Positions 1 through 12,106 of a stretch of 64,000 nucleotides of DNA are shown in pieces (position 1 is the first letter of the stretch; every line of letters starts with the position of its first letter). This stretch comes from Diphasiastrum complanatum (lineage: Eukaryota; Streptophyta; Lycopodiopsida; Lycopodiales; Lycopodiaceae). The notes beneath the pieces are model-generated. The model had not been told where the DNA came from and ran no database searches. It worked only from the letters and a program-made list of their open reading frames with translations. The position numbers and the translations under genes were made by a program. The stretch lies in contig MU832183.1 of the NCBI GenBank assembly GCA_029204225.1, positions 1 to 64,000 of the forward strand, given 5' to 3'.

Positions 1-2160
1 GAGGCCAAGTCTATGGAAGCCACATGCAAGGAGGAGCTTGCTCTAGGCTTCCAAGATCCATGGAAAAGAAGGAAAAGGTTTTTGAAGCATGCGCAGCTTT
101 GGCTAAAGCACATAGGTAGCTTTCTCCACCACTAACACTAAGACTTACTCACACCTCTGTACATTTGCTAGCACAATGAGCAATGGTAGAGCCACAATTT
201 TTGTAATATTGAATGATGAAATCTTTCTAAGAATCATATTAGGCAAAGATATGTTGAGATCAAGGAGGAGCTTGATCAAGAGGAGGAGCAAAATTGAGAT
301 GCTTCAACTATTACCAAGGAGAGCCACAAGAGCAAAGATGGAGCTATCAATGCTCATTTTTGTGGACAAGGAAAGGCAAGTGGAAAGGGGGTTAAATTTT
401 AGTACCTTCATTTGCTGAGTTTTGTAATGAAGTCCCTTTGAATTCTAAATTATGAAATGAAAGTTGTTTGTCATATCTACTTACTCTTGAGTGTGCTAGA
501 AGTAAGCATGACATTTTCATTCATAAGTTTGAAAGAATTTGACTTCATTTTCGAAGAGGCATATTGTGAACCTTGTATGATAATAATGTGAACCATCCTT
601 GAAGAACACTTTTATCCATACAAGAGTATTTTTGCCTCATTAGTTTCAAGTTCAACAAGTATGTAATGCAAATTGCTAGTGGTAAGCAACTGTGGACTAG
701 TCATCTATGGACTAGTAAATCTGGTATAAATAATCTTGTTGATTGTTTTTGTTGACTTGAAAGATCATATGAGAAGGAAAACATTCAGGTTTGGAGACTT
801 GAAAATAAAGTCCTTGAGAGTCTTGAAGAAGATCATGGTTTGGATCCATGTTTTCATCATCAACACCAAGAGGGAGTGAGCATGATGAAGAAAAAAGACA
901 TCAAGGAGGAACCTAAATAGGAGCACTCGTCTCAAGGCAAAAGAGACCTGAATCTACATCAATATGAAGGTTTGGGTAAAGATAAAGGATCATCAAGGAA
1001 GTTTATCCATATCTCTCTTTACTCATCTTATTTTGTGTTTGATGTCATGTATTTGACAAAGTCCTTTGATGATGCTAGTATGAACATTGTTTTTCATCCT
1101 ATATCTTATGATGATGAAATAGTGATCATTGCTACTTTGATTGGAGTTACAAATATGTATTCAAAGGCCTCATCTTGTGATTCATTCACTCTTGAATTTC
1201 CAAGAAAAGAAGACCTTCATTGGAAGGATGCCAAGTTGGAGTTCATTGTTTTGGTGGATAAAGTCAAGATGGTGATATTTCAAGCTTTGATTGTATGTGC
1301 TTCATAAAAACGTTGGATCTTATGGAAAGCTGCTATTTTTCATGTTTATTTTGAGGAAGAGACTCACATTTTGCAGCCCAAGGTGATCATTCAACAACCT
1401 ATTAAAGACAAAGCTTGGATCTTGAAGACAACCTTTATTGAGCTCTCGCTACATTTGAGAGCTTGGAGCTCAAATCATATTCTTATCATGATGAGTGGAA
1501 CTCAACAAAGCAAGAACCTGAAAATTATGTTGTTTTTATCCATGTATTAATTGTTGATCCAGGATAGTCTCATCAAGTTAAATTGTGAGGAGGTGCTAAA
1601 ATTTCACAATTCTAGCTTGACCAATTTTGGTCATATTTCTTGTGAATTGTATTATGGTCATGTTGTGGCTTGTCACACATGCCAAATAGCATAGGATACT
1701 CTTTGTAAGTCTCATTCCTAGCCTAGCATAGGAGTGGCACCTTTGGAATGAGTCCAAATAGTGTTTGGATAGGCTAGAAAAATTCTAGGATCTAAAAATA
1801 GCATGTTTTACATTGTTTTTGGATCTCGAGATTCCCAAGTTAGGGTGGATCCAATGACCTATTAGGATAGATGTTAGGGTTAGGGTATGATAAGTTCAGA
1901 GGTGCCCTAATATTCTCAGATCCGAACTTGAAAAATATAAATGTATGATGGGATTTCCATCCAAATATCAAGAAAATCGAGTTTTTCCACTTCTATCATC
2001 ATTGTCTTTTGGTGGCGAGTTCTAGCTATTGAATGTGAGTGTTCTTAAGCATTATCTTCTTGGTTTGAAAGGTATTGAACCCGTTTACAAGTTTGAGAAG
2101 CTTGCTGTAATTTACTTTGGTTCATTTGATCAAATCTATGTGCCTAATGTGGAGTTAAAT
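1..2160. other. Decayed repeat-like sequence, no gene recognised
   Basis: No reading frame here resembles a family I know. Short open stretches on the plus strand (about 176-418 and 972-1307) are rich in Lys, Glu, Asp and Ser and are broken by stops on both sides. A GAGGAGGTGC-like purine-rich tract near 1,590 follows a frame that closes at about 1,585, which would fit the 3' end of a retroelement polyprotein followed by LTR-like sequence, but no LTR pair or primer site was found. I see no RNA gene. Confidence 0.25.
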
Positions 2161-2498
2161 GCCAACTTTGCTAGTTTTGGTAACTAGTCCTTGATTCTAG
2201 CTCATAGTTTGGATCTAGATCTTTGATTTGTGCATCCTCCATTACTTTTTGGATTGATTGGAATTCATTTTGCTGTAAAATTTTGTCATTTAGTTTTTCG
2301 ATATTGACACAAAATGACTGCAATTCCATGGTTGGTGAACAATTGTCTTTTATTAAAAAAAGACCTCCTAGATGTCTCAAAAATACAAAACCGTGTATTC
2401 CAGGTGTTATGTTATTTTATTGCCAACAAAATAGTCTGCTCATATGAATCAAAGCTGAAAATGCATTGGAGCCGACAAATACTATAGTTGTCAATTAG

Positions 2499-3161
2499 GC
2501 TTTGACCATTGGAAAGTTGTGCATCATTGACATTGTTCGTGTAGTGCATCGTGATTTACAACAACGTCATCACAAAATTGCTACAGACATTGACATATTC
2601 GTGGAAATTACCAAATACATTCTTAGTTTACTTGAATACCAAACGTGCCAAAAGCAAAACAGGTATGTCTATTTCAATAAAAGACCTTGTACAAGTTTAT
2701 ATTATTTAGTTAAAATTATTAAATAGAAAACAAGGTCATTTTATGTCTATTTTATATTAATTATTTTATTTGAATGATGCAGTTCTGGCCCAACTTATTA
2801 TCAAGGTGTTGATGAACATGTGATATCAACTTGTATGGATTCCCATGTACAATCTTCTCTGGTCGCATTTGTTGAATCTCGTTTGTGTGCTATCGATGAA
2901 CTAGAAAGACAAAAGATTGTACTACAAGCTGATATTTCTGTTTTGAAAAGAGAATTGTCAACCATTGAACATAAACTGTACATGTTACGTGAGAACATTG
3001 ACGATCCACCTTTACAACAACCAATATCAGAGGAAACATTCCAAATACGACGACCCAGTTCTAGTTATAGCAATTTGTTATTTATGACGTTTAAAGAGAC
3101 AATGTCAAACTTACAAGTCTTTGTTGACAAAGCTACGCACTGTTTAGATCCAGCTATTTGA
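2499..3161 (+). CDS. Putative spliced ORF with a coiled coil, unknown family
   Basis: Two open stretches join in frame across a plausible GT-AG intron: 2499-2662 ends ...AAC AG with donor GTATGT, and 2783-3161 begins after TGATGCAG and completes the split codon. The joined product is about 180 codons. The second exon contains a heptad-like, Glu/Lys/Leu-rich helix (around 2890-3000, beginning ELERQK) typical of a coiled coil, then a Pro/Ser-rich tail and a stop at 3159-3161. No ATG precedes the first exon; an in-frame stop lies at 2496-2498, so an upstream exon would be needed. I do not recognise the family. It could be part of a transposon. Confidence 0.25.
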
Positions 3162-3162
3162 C

Positions 3163-3429
3163 TTGCCAGATTCTATATTGGTTTTCTTATCAAATGGATT
3201 CCATGCAAGTTACCCAAGGGATGTCATCCAAAAATACAAGGATTGGTTTAATCCAAATATACTTTTAACAGATGGAGTAGATATATTGTTATACATAAAA
3301 ATCCGAGATTTACCAATTGAAGAACATGTACTATTTGAACGAATGGTGCAACAAAAATTCTTAGTAATTGAGCATGAATGTTTAGGAAATTCGGGGGATC
3401 ATTACTTCGAACACATGGCTTTGTGTTAG
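3163..3429 (+). CDS. Unrecognised 88-codon ORF next to the coiled-coil ORF
   Basis: An open frame begins one base past the stop of the preceding ORF, in another frame, and ends at TAG 3427-3429. It has a normal amino-acid composition (for example SNGFHASYPRDVIQKY) rather than the low-complexity look of most local frames. It may be a downstream exon of the same gene or element, or the same protein after a frameshift. No domain was recognised. Confidence 0.15.
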   Translation: MPDSILVFLSNGFHASYPRDVIQKYKDWFNPNILLTDGVDILLYIKIRDLPIEEHVLFERMVQQKFLVIEHECLGNSGDHYFEHMALC

Positions 3430-6400
3430 TGTGCATTACAAACGAGTATGTAAAATACAATGACACATAAATTTTAAACACGTTTGAAAATATTTGTTGC
3501 TTTGCAAGAATATTGCGTAACAAATTTTTTTTTCAATAATTGATACTTATGATTTTAAAACATTAAATATTTAGAATATTAGTTGTAAAGACCGCTTATG
3601 TTCTTATAAAAAAAAGCCTGTTATTTAAAATGCGATCTGGTTAAAAACGTTCACATGTTGTCATAAAAAATCAAACAAACATTGAAAATGTTTTTATTTT
3701 TTGCCAAAGTTAAATAGTATGTTGTTATAAACTACATGGCTGAATTGGGAGTCATTTTTTCACTTATAACTATTATACTCAAAATTTGTACCTTGTTTGT
3801 CATAGCAATACATTAAAAAAAAATAAAGGAGCAGAAGGCATGTTTTTTGCAAATGCATGTCAAAAAAAATAACTAGGTCAATTTGTTATAAGCTATCAAT
3901 TATTTTTTGACAATTCCATTTCATATATTTGAAACCAAATTAGTCGCTTCATATATGTATAATTTAATCATGTATTGGTTTAGTTATTCGCAATCTAGTT
4001 TCAATTTGAACTTAAAAATATTCTGTACAATTTTAGACATTTATCCGTGTATTGTCTAATTGGTATTTCGATATTCAAAATGTTGAATGCTAACGTGAAT
4101 TCGCATATTTTGTAATATCTACATAAGAACTTGACATACGACCATGGTGGAAAGAATTATGCCAAGTTCAATATTTGTTTTTATAAGTTTGTAAAACCCC
4201 TCTTTTCATGTTCTCTTGATTTCCTATCATGCCCAAATTCATATTATAGTACTTGTTTATATACATCATGATTTCTAGATTTAATAGCGAATATTATATC
4301 GAGACCAAATTAGCTCATTCTCCAGAACATAAACTCAGGATGTCTTAGTTACGCTCACATTGTTATTACTATTTGTGTTGTACCAAAACAAAAAAAAAAT
4401 GAGTTTTATTCAATATTAACTTGTACATATAGAATTAAAAACTTGTGCACATATGATGGTACATATTATTGGCAGCTCGTTAATACTGTAGTATATACTT
4501 TGTTGTATAAAGTAAACTACTCGCACACACATAATAATATATATGTTTGTTTTATATATCCACCAATTTACATAATTTATCTATAATTTATTGTGAAACT
4601 CAATATATATCTTTATTCATTTCGAATGTCCAACTTAAAATATTTTGTGATCACTGTAACTAAATAAAATCTAAAATGATTTTGATCAAGATATTTCTTT
4701 TGAGATTATAAAATACATTAAAGTTCCGTATTTTATTACCCATGCAATGAAATAGCAAATAAAAAACACATGTACGAAAAAGAAAGTTTCTAGCTACTTA
4801 ATATTGATAGTTCTTAGATATGTAAACTATCTATACTTTATGTCTTCGTTCGTGTAACATGCAACGAAAGAAATATAAGGAGATCCAGTACTTGAAATCG
4901 TATTCATATATTGAAATCGTACCCATATATTGATTTTGTAAATAAATCAACATATTTTTTTCTAGAACCTTGCTATGCTTGATTGCATCCAAAAAAAACT
5001 TCATCTCAAAAGATAGTAATTACAAGTACTAGAAATACAAAAACATAGCTAGGCTATTAAAAAATATTATGGCTCTTTCAACATTAATTTATTGTTTATA
5101 ATTTATTTACTTATGTCTAAAACTTATATATGTTTTTTCTACATAAAATTATCAAACTAATAGTAGCTATACCACACATAGACAATTGAATAATGTCATA
5201 ATGACAAAACGACGTGAGCAACAAGTTCCTGAGATGTCACTTGCGCCTTGCCAATTGCAGTCATTAACTTATCTGTAAACTGCGTTGTTGTAGACTTTAT
5301 TTCTGAAATTAACTTTTTACTTACCTGTGTGTACATTCTTCAAATTTTGTTTTTAACATTGTTGGTTAAATCGCATTTATTAGTGCACGTCCATCTCCAT
5401 GCAGAACTTAACAGTAGTATCGTTCTTGATTTGTGTATATTTGTATTGAACTGCATTTATAATTACGTCCATGTTGACGTGAAACTTAACACTAACGCGT
5501 TTTTTTTATTTATGCATATTTGTATTCACAACTTGTTATCTTAACTTTGTTAGAGCTATCACATTATGAATGCCACACAATTCATATGTGACCATGTGCC
5601 AAAAAAGTTTATAACAATGTTTCCAAATAACAATGATATATGCCCTTTTTTTATACATTACAAATTCTCAAATATCTACAATCGAATTACGGAAAAACAT
5701 CGTCGAATGATATCGTGAAGCATTGAACTTATTAGATACAAATGCAATGTGGTGGTATACAAATTACTTTCTAAATGGAACTTATCAAATACAATATACA
5801 ACTATACAAGATTCCAAAAAATATTTGAATACAATTCAATATCAAAGTTCAATAACTATTAATATGATCCCTTTTGTCTATTTTGGATATGTACAACATT
5901 ACAATGTACTACTCATATCGAACAATACAATCCTATAACTACGCATATCACATGTTACAATATAGAAATATTAGCATCCACGTGTACCGCTCACATATTA
6001 ATAGTAATGTCAAACCCAGTTCAAATATATCCATATGATATACATCATGCTAATATAATCATTTCAAAATCTTGCAAAAAAATCAAAACCCGGCTGGCCC
6101 ACATCATTGTTATGTTCTGTTCAAAACCTCGTCTATAAATTCTCAACCGAATCGACAAAAAATTACTTCAACGTGTTCTAACATTGTATCCCGGGATTTT
6201 ATATACTGATGAAAGTATTATGTACCATATTCGCAAATTCAAAATGCTTACAATAACAAAAAACCAAAATGTTCCATTAAAAATATATAACAATCAAAAA
6301 CAAAAACACACAAGGGACAAAAGACAAAATCGCACATTTACAAACACTAATACACGAAACACATGATGCATCACTCATGTACATAAAGACTAAATTCAGT

Positions 6401-6530
6401 TCATTGAATCCGAATATTACATGCACAAAAAAAAAGCTTACATGCTCGTATTAAACGTTTACTAAATAAAAAAATCCATCATACAAAAATTCCAAAACAT
6501 ATTATTACAAGTACACATGCATATACGAAT
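3430..6530. other. AT-rich intergenic sequence
   Basis: Strongly AT-rich with many A and T runs and no convincing gene. A 98-codon plus frame at 5248-5544 is mostly hydrophobic and arises from two diverged copies of an approximately 80-base repeat (each with a GCACGTCC/TTACGTCC word, an AACTTAACA word and ATATTTGTATT), so I do not call it a gene. Confidence 0.4.
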
Positions 6531-6920
6531 CGCGTAAATGATTCTCCGATACATACTTGTGTAAGTTGTGAATGTAATTACTTTCTATTTCAATGTGCCG
6601 AACCTACTACTAGTGAATACCAATATATTTCAAACATGAAAACAATACCAACTGATATTATAGATAGACAAACAAAATATATCTGTAGGTCATGTAAAAT
6701 GAGCATAAATAGAGATGCAATTCCAAAATATTTCGTTCCAACAAACATATCTATTGACAAATCGTCAAATTTGACTACCGACATGGGTTGTAGCAAAGTA
6801 TCATTCACTAAACTAAGCAAACTATCTTCAAATTGTAAAACAATCTACTCGATGAGAATGCATGTGAGACACATATGTGCTCAATATATTCACTTCAGCA
6901 AAGATCAACTAAATTTTTAA
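6531..6920 (+). pseudogene. Probable Helitron helicase N-terminal fragment
   Basis: An open plus frame runs through 6531-6920. It carries a CVSCE pair at about 6558-6572 and a second cysteine pair, YICRSC, near 6679-6696, followed by IPKYFVPTNISI. The spacing of the two cysteine pairs and the IPK..VxN phrase after the second resemble the zinc-binding N-terminal part of plant Helitron Rep/helicase proteins as I recall them. Nothing of the Rep or helicase core follows, and the frame ends in AT-rich sequence, so this would be a short remnant. Homology is judged by eye only. Confidence 0.35.
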
Positions 6921-7679
6921 AGACCAATCTAATCTTCTGTTTTGCTCAAGTGTAGGACTTTATAAATATTCCAATAGGCTTTTAATGAAATATGAGTGAT
7001 TCAAAATTTACATTCAATCAGATAGTTAAAGACAAAAGCCATATCAAAAATTGTATTAATCACCATTTTTAACTACAAAAAACTTTACACTCAATTTTTA
7101 ATTTTGGATTTGTTAAGTTTTGTTATCCAATTTAGCTCTCTAGGATATCGTCACTAACAAAACCGAATAAGTTCTCTATTGAGAAATATTTTTTCGCCAA
7201 GACTTTTCTATATTCTATGCACGTAAGTTTTAATAATAATCTTGGACTTGCTAAAAGGAGTGAGTGAGTCATATTCATGGCTTTTCAACCTCCATTTTCA
7301 TTTTTCTTCCAAAATTTATAGTTACTGGAGCATAAGCCAATCTAGGTGCACATGATGGATGCATTCACGATACATGCCCAACACACGGGAAAAATAATAC
7401 GAAGGGCTCTTATAGCCTCCATTTTGTAAAGTCATGTATTTCAATAAAAGTCAGACACCAATGGTGCATTTGTACTATGCAAAGCGCAAACTATTGTAAA
7501 TATGCCTTGAAGTGTAAATAGAATAAACGATTACTTTTTGATTAAGTGCCTCGAAGCACAATAGGAAATTTTTGTGGCATGGCTCAAAAATTTTATTTAC
7601 CACAAGCATTGTCAAGTCAAGTTATTTGCCAACCAAAGAAAAAGCAAGTTAATTTAGACTATTAAGTTTAGAAATGAGC
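6921..7679. other. AT-rich sequence without recognised features
   Basis: No gene, RNA or structured repeat seen. Composition matches the AT-rich flank to its left. Confidence 0.4.
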
Positions 7680-8170
7680 CAATAAAAAATTGCCATTGCA
7701 ACGCTTTTGGAATGAACTATATAAGGGCCAAATCCTTTGTACTTCAAGTTCTCAAATTTCATTTGTAATAGCAAAGAGTTGAGTTCCCTCCTATTTTGTG
7801 TCTTATGTGAATGCTTTGAAAGAGAAAAGAGAGAGTTGTGAGGTGAGTGTTTTTGCTTTATGCTTGATGCTTGCATTTCTCTTGCGCATGCGCCTAGATC
7901 GCTAGACATGCTTAGTATCTCCCCTTGACGTAGACTTGTTATGCAGGTTCAGAAGCCAAGCTTTGGATTTGCGCTTAGGAAGAATGGCTTCCAAGCTCTT
8001 TCATAGCTTGTCTCTCTCTCCTTTTCCTCTTGGCTACAGCCCACAAACATAGGTGTTAGATCTTCACCAAGGGCTTTAAGCCAACGTATGTAGGATTTCC
8101 CTTTTGTTGAAGCCTTGGAACCCAAAGAGGCCAAGAGCATTGAAGGGTATGGCACTCACAAACAACCGTG
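7680..8170 (+). mobile_element. Possible solo LTR-like promoter segment
   Basis: A TATA-like box CTATATAAGGGCC at about 7719-7731 is followed by a pyrimidine-rich and purine-rich leader of a kind often seen in LTR R-U5 regions. No second copy, primer-binding site or polyprotein is adjacent, so this is only a weak suggestion. A simple promoter-like chance match is equally possible. Confidence 0.15.
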
Positions 8171-11100
8171 ATGTAGTAGGACTAGATTTAGTTTAGTTTT
8201 TGTTAGAATCTCAATCGTCGATCCAGTCATTGCTAAGACACAAACAGGTGACCAACACTACTTTTTTGCCCTTCCATAGAGGTAATATCACCTCTCTCCT
8301 GTGCACTAGAGCTATAGACCACCATTAAGCAAGCTCGGATCTCCGATAAGCCATGGTGTCCCATACCACCATGCCTCGCCCTCGACCCTCGCCTACCTAC
8401 ATCATGAGGCCTAGATAATCGTCCTGACCTGACCACCAGTGGAAGAGCTCTTCATTCTTCAGGAGAGAATGAATGACAAGCTCATGGAGATCCACCTCTA
8501 TATACATATTATAGGTGGGATCATCTTTGACCATAGGAATCACGCATGACCAACGACATGCAGGAGTTGTACACACTAATGTGGATCCATAACAAAGGAT
8601 CTTTTGTAGATCCATTTAGGGTCCTAAACACTGTACTTTCAAAAAGTTTAATTACAAATAAATTTTTTGTTGATGGACCACATTTCCAATGGAAGTCGCC
8701 AAAATGTTAGCCAATTTATTAACACAAAATCGAGTTAAATTGAAAACTTTTAAGCAAAGTTTTATAATCTTTTCATATAAAGTTGATTAATAGTAGTAGG
8801 TCACTAGCACAATTTTGGCCTATATAGCCCATGCTAATGGGGTCCCAGTTCACCCAAAAAGAACTATCGAAGTTCTTAAATAATGTAGCCCTAGAATTGG
8901 CTCTAAAGATTTTTTTTTTGGTGACTACACCTTCCATCCATGTAACCTCAGGTTTCTATAATATATTGAGATATCTGAGATTTTTATAGGGAATTTTTTT
9001 CTGACACTTGAGAAGAAATTTGAGACCGGGAAAATCCAAAAAAAATCGACATCAACCAAGTATCGTCGCTTTTTGTGCAAATTATTGAAAAGGAATTATC
9101 AAAGAAAAAATCGATTATCATATTAAGAAACGACCATTCCCAAAATGACCTTAAGAATTGAGCACTGGGCCTTTGAAAATGGAGTATTGTCTTCAAAAAA
9201 GTGGAAAAGAACCTAAAAGTGTGTGACTCGTCACAAGTGCAATATGTCATTTCTAAATGAAGAATGAAAAAGAGTCAAGGTGTTGGTCCAACTGCAGCAA
9301 GCTCTCCATGCAAAAGTACTACTATGTAAGATGAGGGTACTTGGCAATAAAAGGGGGGGTGACAAAATCACCTCGAGCAAGGGCAAAAAGTCTCCAAAGT
9401 GTGATTATGGGGTGGGTAACCTCTTTTGGCATCAAGCAAGCATGGCAAGCAAAGTCCAATCTTGATAAGTAGTTGGCAATTTTCACTCAAATCATATTAT
9501 TTGAGATTGAGAGATTATCTTCTATCCATGTGAGAGAGAGTTTTGCTTCTAGATTGTTTGAGAGTGTTTTTATTGAGAAATTGTATGAGAATGGATTCAT
9601 ATAGTAGGAGGGTGTGTGATGAATAGAGATTTCCTTCTATCCCACAAATTCTAGGTGTTAGTGTTTTTGGCCTATAATGGGCCTGGTTAGTTTTTGACAG
9701 GAGCTCACTTAGTTGGCTGACACTTAACTTCATCAATCTGGTGCCACTCGATCTTTTCTTTACTGCTTTTCCTACATCTGGCAGTAGGCAGAACTCAATC
9801 CACTCTAAACCAATTTGTCGTCCCTTCCATCTTCTTTAAAAACTTTGTGCCAACTGCAAACGTGACTAATTGTTTGGTCAGGGGATGAAGGGTGTCCGAT
9901 CATCTTCGCGCAGCAATGGCTTGAAGTCCAACCTGCATATTTTCTGGCCCACTGCCTGGATTCGCAACTGATAATTTAAAGAATGACAAAAAAAGAGTGC
10001 ACTTGGCATGCATTAATTGACAATTCTAACAAACTACATTTCCAAACTCTTATGAGGTCAAGAATGCTCGTCTTCCATTTTTTGAGGTGAATACAATTTT
10101 TAAGGCATAGCTCCTAGGAACCTCTGGTCACAATATGTGAGCTACACGCCCTATATATATCTTCAAAGTATGCTATTTAGCTTAAAATTCATAGTAAAAC
10201 CTTCCTTATTTAATGACGGCCATCTTTGAACATTGATATAAAGGTATAATCTTTCCATTACAATCTGTCGCTAATTATACACCAAAGCATGCAAATGACA
10301 CGGGTTTGTAAGAATGTCCAGACATTCATGACTATGCCCAGGTCCAGGAAGAGCATGGAAGTGCTAGCCAGAGCTTTAATGACATAAAACTACACGCACA
10401 CGTGCCTGTGAGAGGGAAAGAGAGATCATTTGCTTATGACAAAAAAAATGAAGTGATCTTGTTTCCATGTATCCGAAGGGTCATAGAACCAGAGGAATTA
10501 TGATAGCTTATAATATACCAACATTATTTTCCGGTTGACAATTCAAGAGGCCAGGCACTATAACATTTGCTTTGGTAACTTTGCCCTTGTTTGGTGATGT
10601 TAACATCATAATGCACAAGAAAAAATCAAGCCTCTACTTAAATTCGAGGAGAAGGTACTTTATTACCCAGCAACTCACAAATATGCCCTTAATGCATGAC
10701 GATGTGGCAATGATACAGTGTTTCAGAATAATTACTTTTCAGAGGAGTTAATAGACAGTATCAATTGCACAGAAGTTTTCTAGCTATAACAAACATTTAT
10801 CATCGGCAGTTGGACCATGAAATGGATCACCAAGATTAGTGCTACAAGTGATCAACGGGGTGCTCAAGATGACGTAGGTGATCCTATCATTGTTAAGAAT
10901 TTGGCATATTTCCAAGATGTGTTCATAGTTTCTATCAGAATATCTATAAATGGCACCAATTCAAGCATATATCAGTTAGCAATGATCCATCCATACAAGG
11001 GGAAAACATTAATATTAAGTTGAGCGACTCATTATGAAACCCTATTTTTTACAGTTTATGATTCACCATGGACATTGCTTAGAATGTTTCTACGTAAGAG

Positions 11101-11452
11101 AAAGATACATGCTTGCAATGCGAATTGACCCCATCCTTGCATCTGTAAGTACAAAATAAACCACGCTAGATGTTGGAAACTGGAAATGTTGTGTCAGGCA
11201 TATCTGGACAAGACATTCACAATATCTTTGTGGGTGCAAACGAAATTGGAGGATGTCACCAAGATAACAAGACATGTCTCATGTAACACATATGAATATT
11301 CTAGCAAGTAAATGGAGCATCATTTGTCTCACAAGATCTTTGCTGAAGTAAACTGCAGAGCCAAAGGTCGTTGGCTCCACATTTATCCAAAAATAAAGGT
11401 TATTGTACAAAAAAATTTGGCATGGCAAACAACTCGGTTCTTTTGAAAAATC
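8171..11452. other. Intergenic sequence downstream of TOP3B
   Basis: Several short frames occur on both strands (for example minus 8397-8615 and 9515-9736), but none shows a recognisable domain. A purine-rich GAGAGAGAG tract lies near 9532. The stretch immediately left of 11453 should hold the TOP3B 3' untranslated region; I could not fix a poly(A) signal. Confidence 0.35.
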
Positions 11453-12106
11453 TCAAAAATCCCGAAAACTCATCCTAGGATCTTCATTTCTACTCCTACC
11501 TCGACCTCTACCTCGTGTTGCTACCCTGCCTTTTCCTCTGCCTCTGCCTCTGCCTCTGCCACCTCTATGCGATTTTTTAAAGAAGGCCCTTCCGTGCTTG
11601 ACCTCTATAAGTGATAAAAGTAAATCATCACATATTAGACAAGCTTTATATAATGTGGCTCCATTTGGTAATGGTGTAGTATTTTTATTGAAATTCACTT
11701 CAAGAATTGTTGAGCCACATTCTTCACAGCACTCAGTCGTTGTCACTATCTTGTGAGCATTTTCTGGTAGATAAACTAGACAACTGCATTTATTGCAGTC
11801 AAGTCTCCATTTGGGAGCACTTATGGGATCAAGAACAAGAGTACCATCACACTCAGGGCATGCACAAACCCCCTGCTTTATCATGGAATGACGGCATGTA
11901 GGATGGGGACAAAGATTACAAGGCATGCCCCCCTTTGATCCCTTTTCACCTACTTTCCCAGCCGCACCAAACAGAACCCCAGCTCCTTCAAATGGTGGAT
12001 GATTATAGCAAAATGGGCATAGAGGATAGGATTTTCCGTCTGGTCCTCCTAGTGAAAATAAGACCAGTTCAAAATTGTCCAAAGGACACACAAGCTCCTT
12101 GTACAA
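11453..12106 (-). CDS. TOP3B: TOP3B exon 15, zinc fingers and RGG box (residues 654-870)
   Basis: Acceptor GATGTGCAG. Starts [16 protein letters not shown], then [46 protein letters not shown] and CLICDD pairs, and a tail of alternating Arg and Gly ending RMSFRDF. The RGG tail is the hallmark of 3-beta enzymes and in animals binds RNA and TDRD3. A Gly/Lys-rich insert follows HPPF. The opposite strand carries open frames here that are only shadows. Confidence 0.96.
   Translation of the reverse strand: MYKELVCPLDNFELVLFSLGGPDGKSYPLCPFCYNHPPFEGAGVLFGAAGKVGEKGSKGGMPCNLCPHPTCRHSMIKQGVCACPECDGTLVLDPISAPKWRLDCNKCSCLVYLPENAHKIVTTTECCEECGSTILEVNFNKNTTPLPNGATLYKACLICDDLLLSLIEVKHGRAFFKKSHRGGRGRGRGRGKGRVATRGRGRGRSRNEDPRMSFRDF

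Noticed and set aside
5248-5544. 98-codon hydrophobic plus frame as a membrane protein
   Set aside because: It arises from a diverged tandem repeat in AT-rich DNA and lacks a convincing start or homologue.
11403-11756. Plus-strand 117-codon frame with Pro/Leu repeats
   Set aside because: It is the antisense shadow of the Arg-Gly box of TOP3B exon 15.
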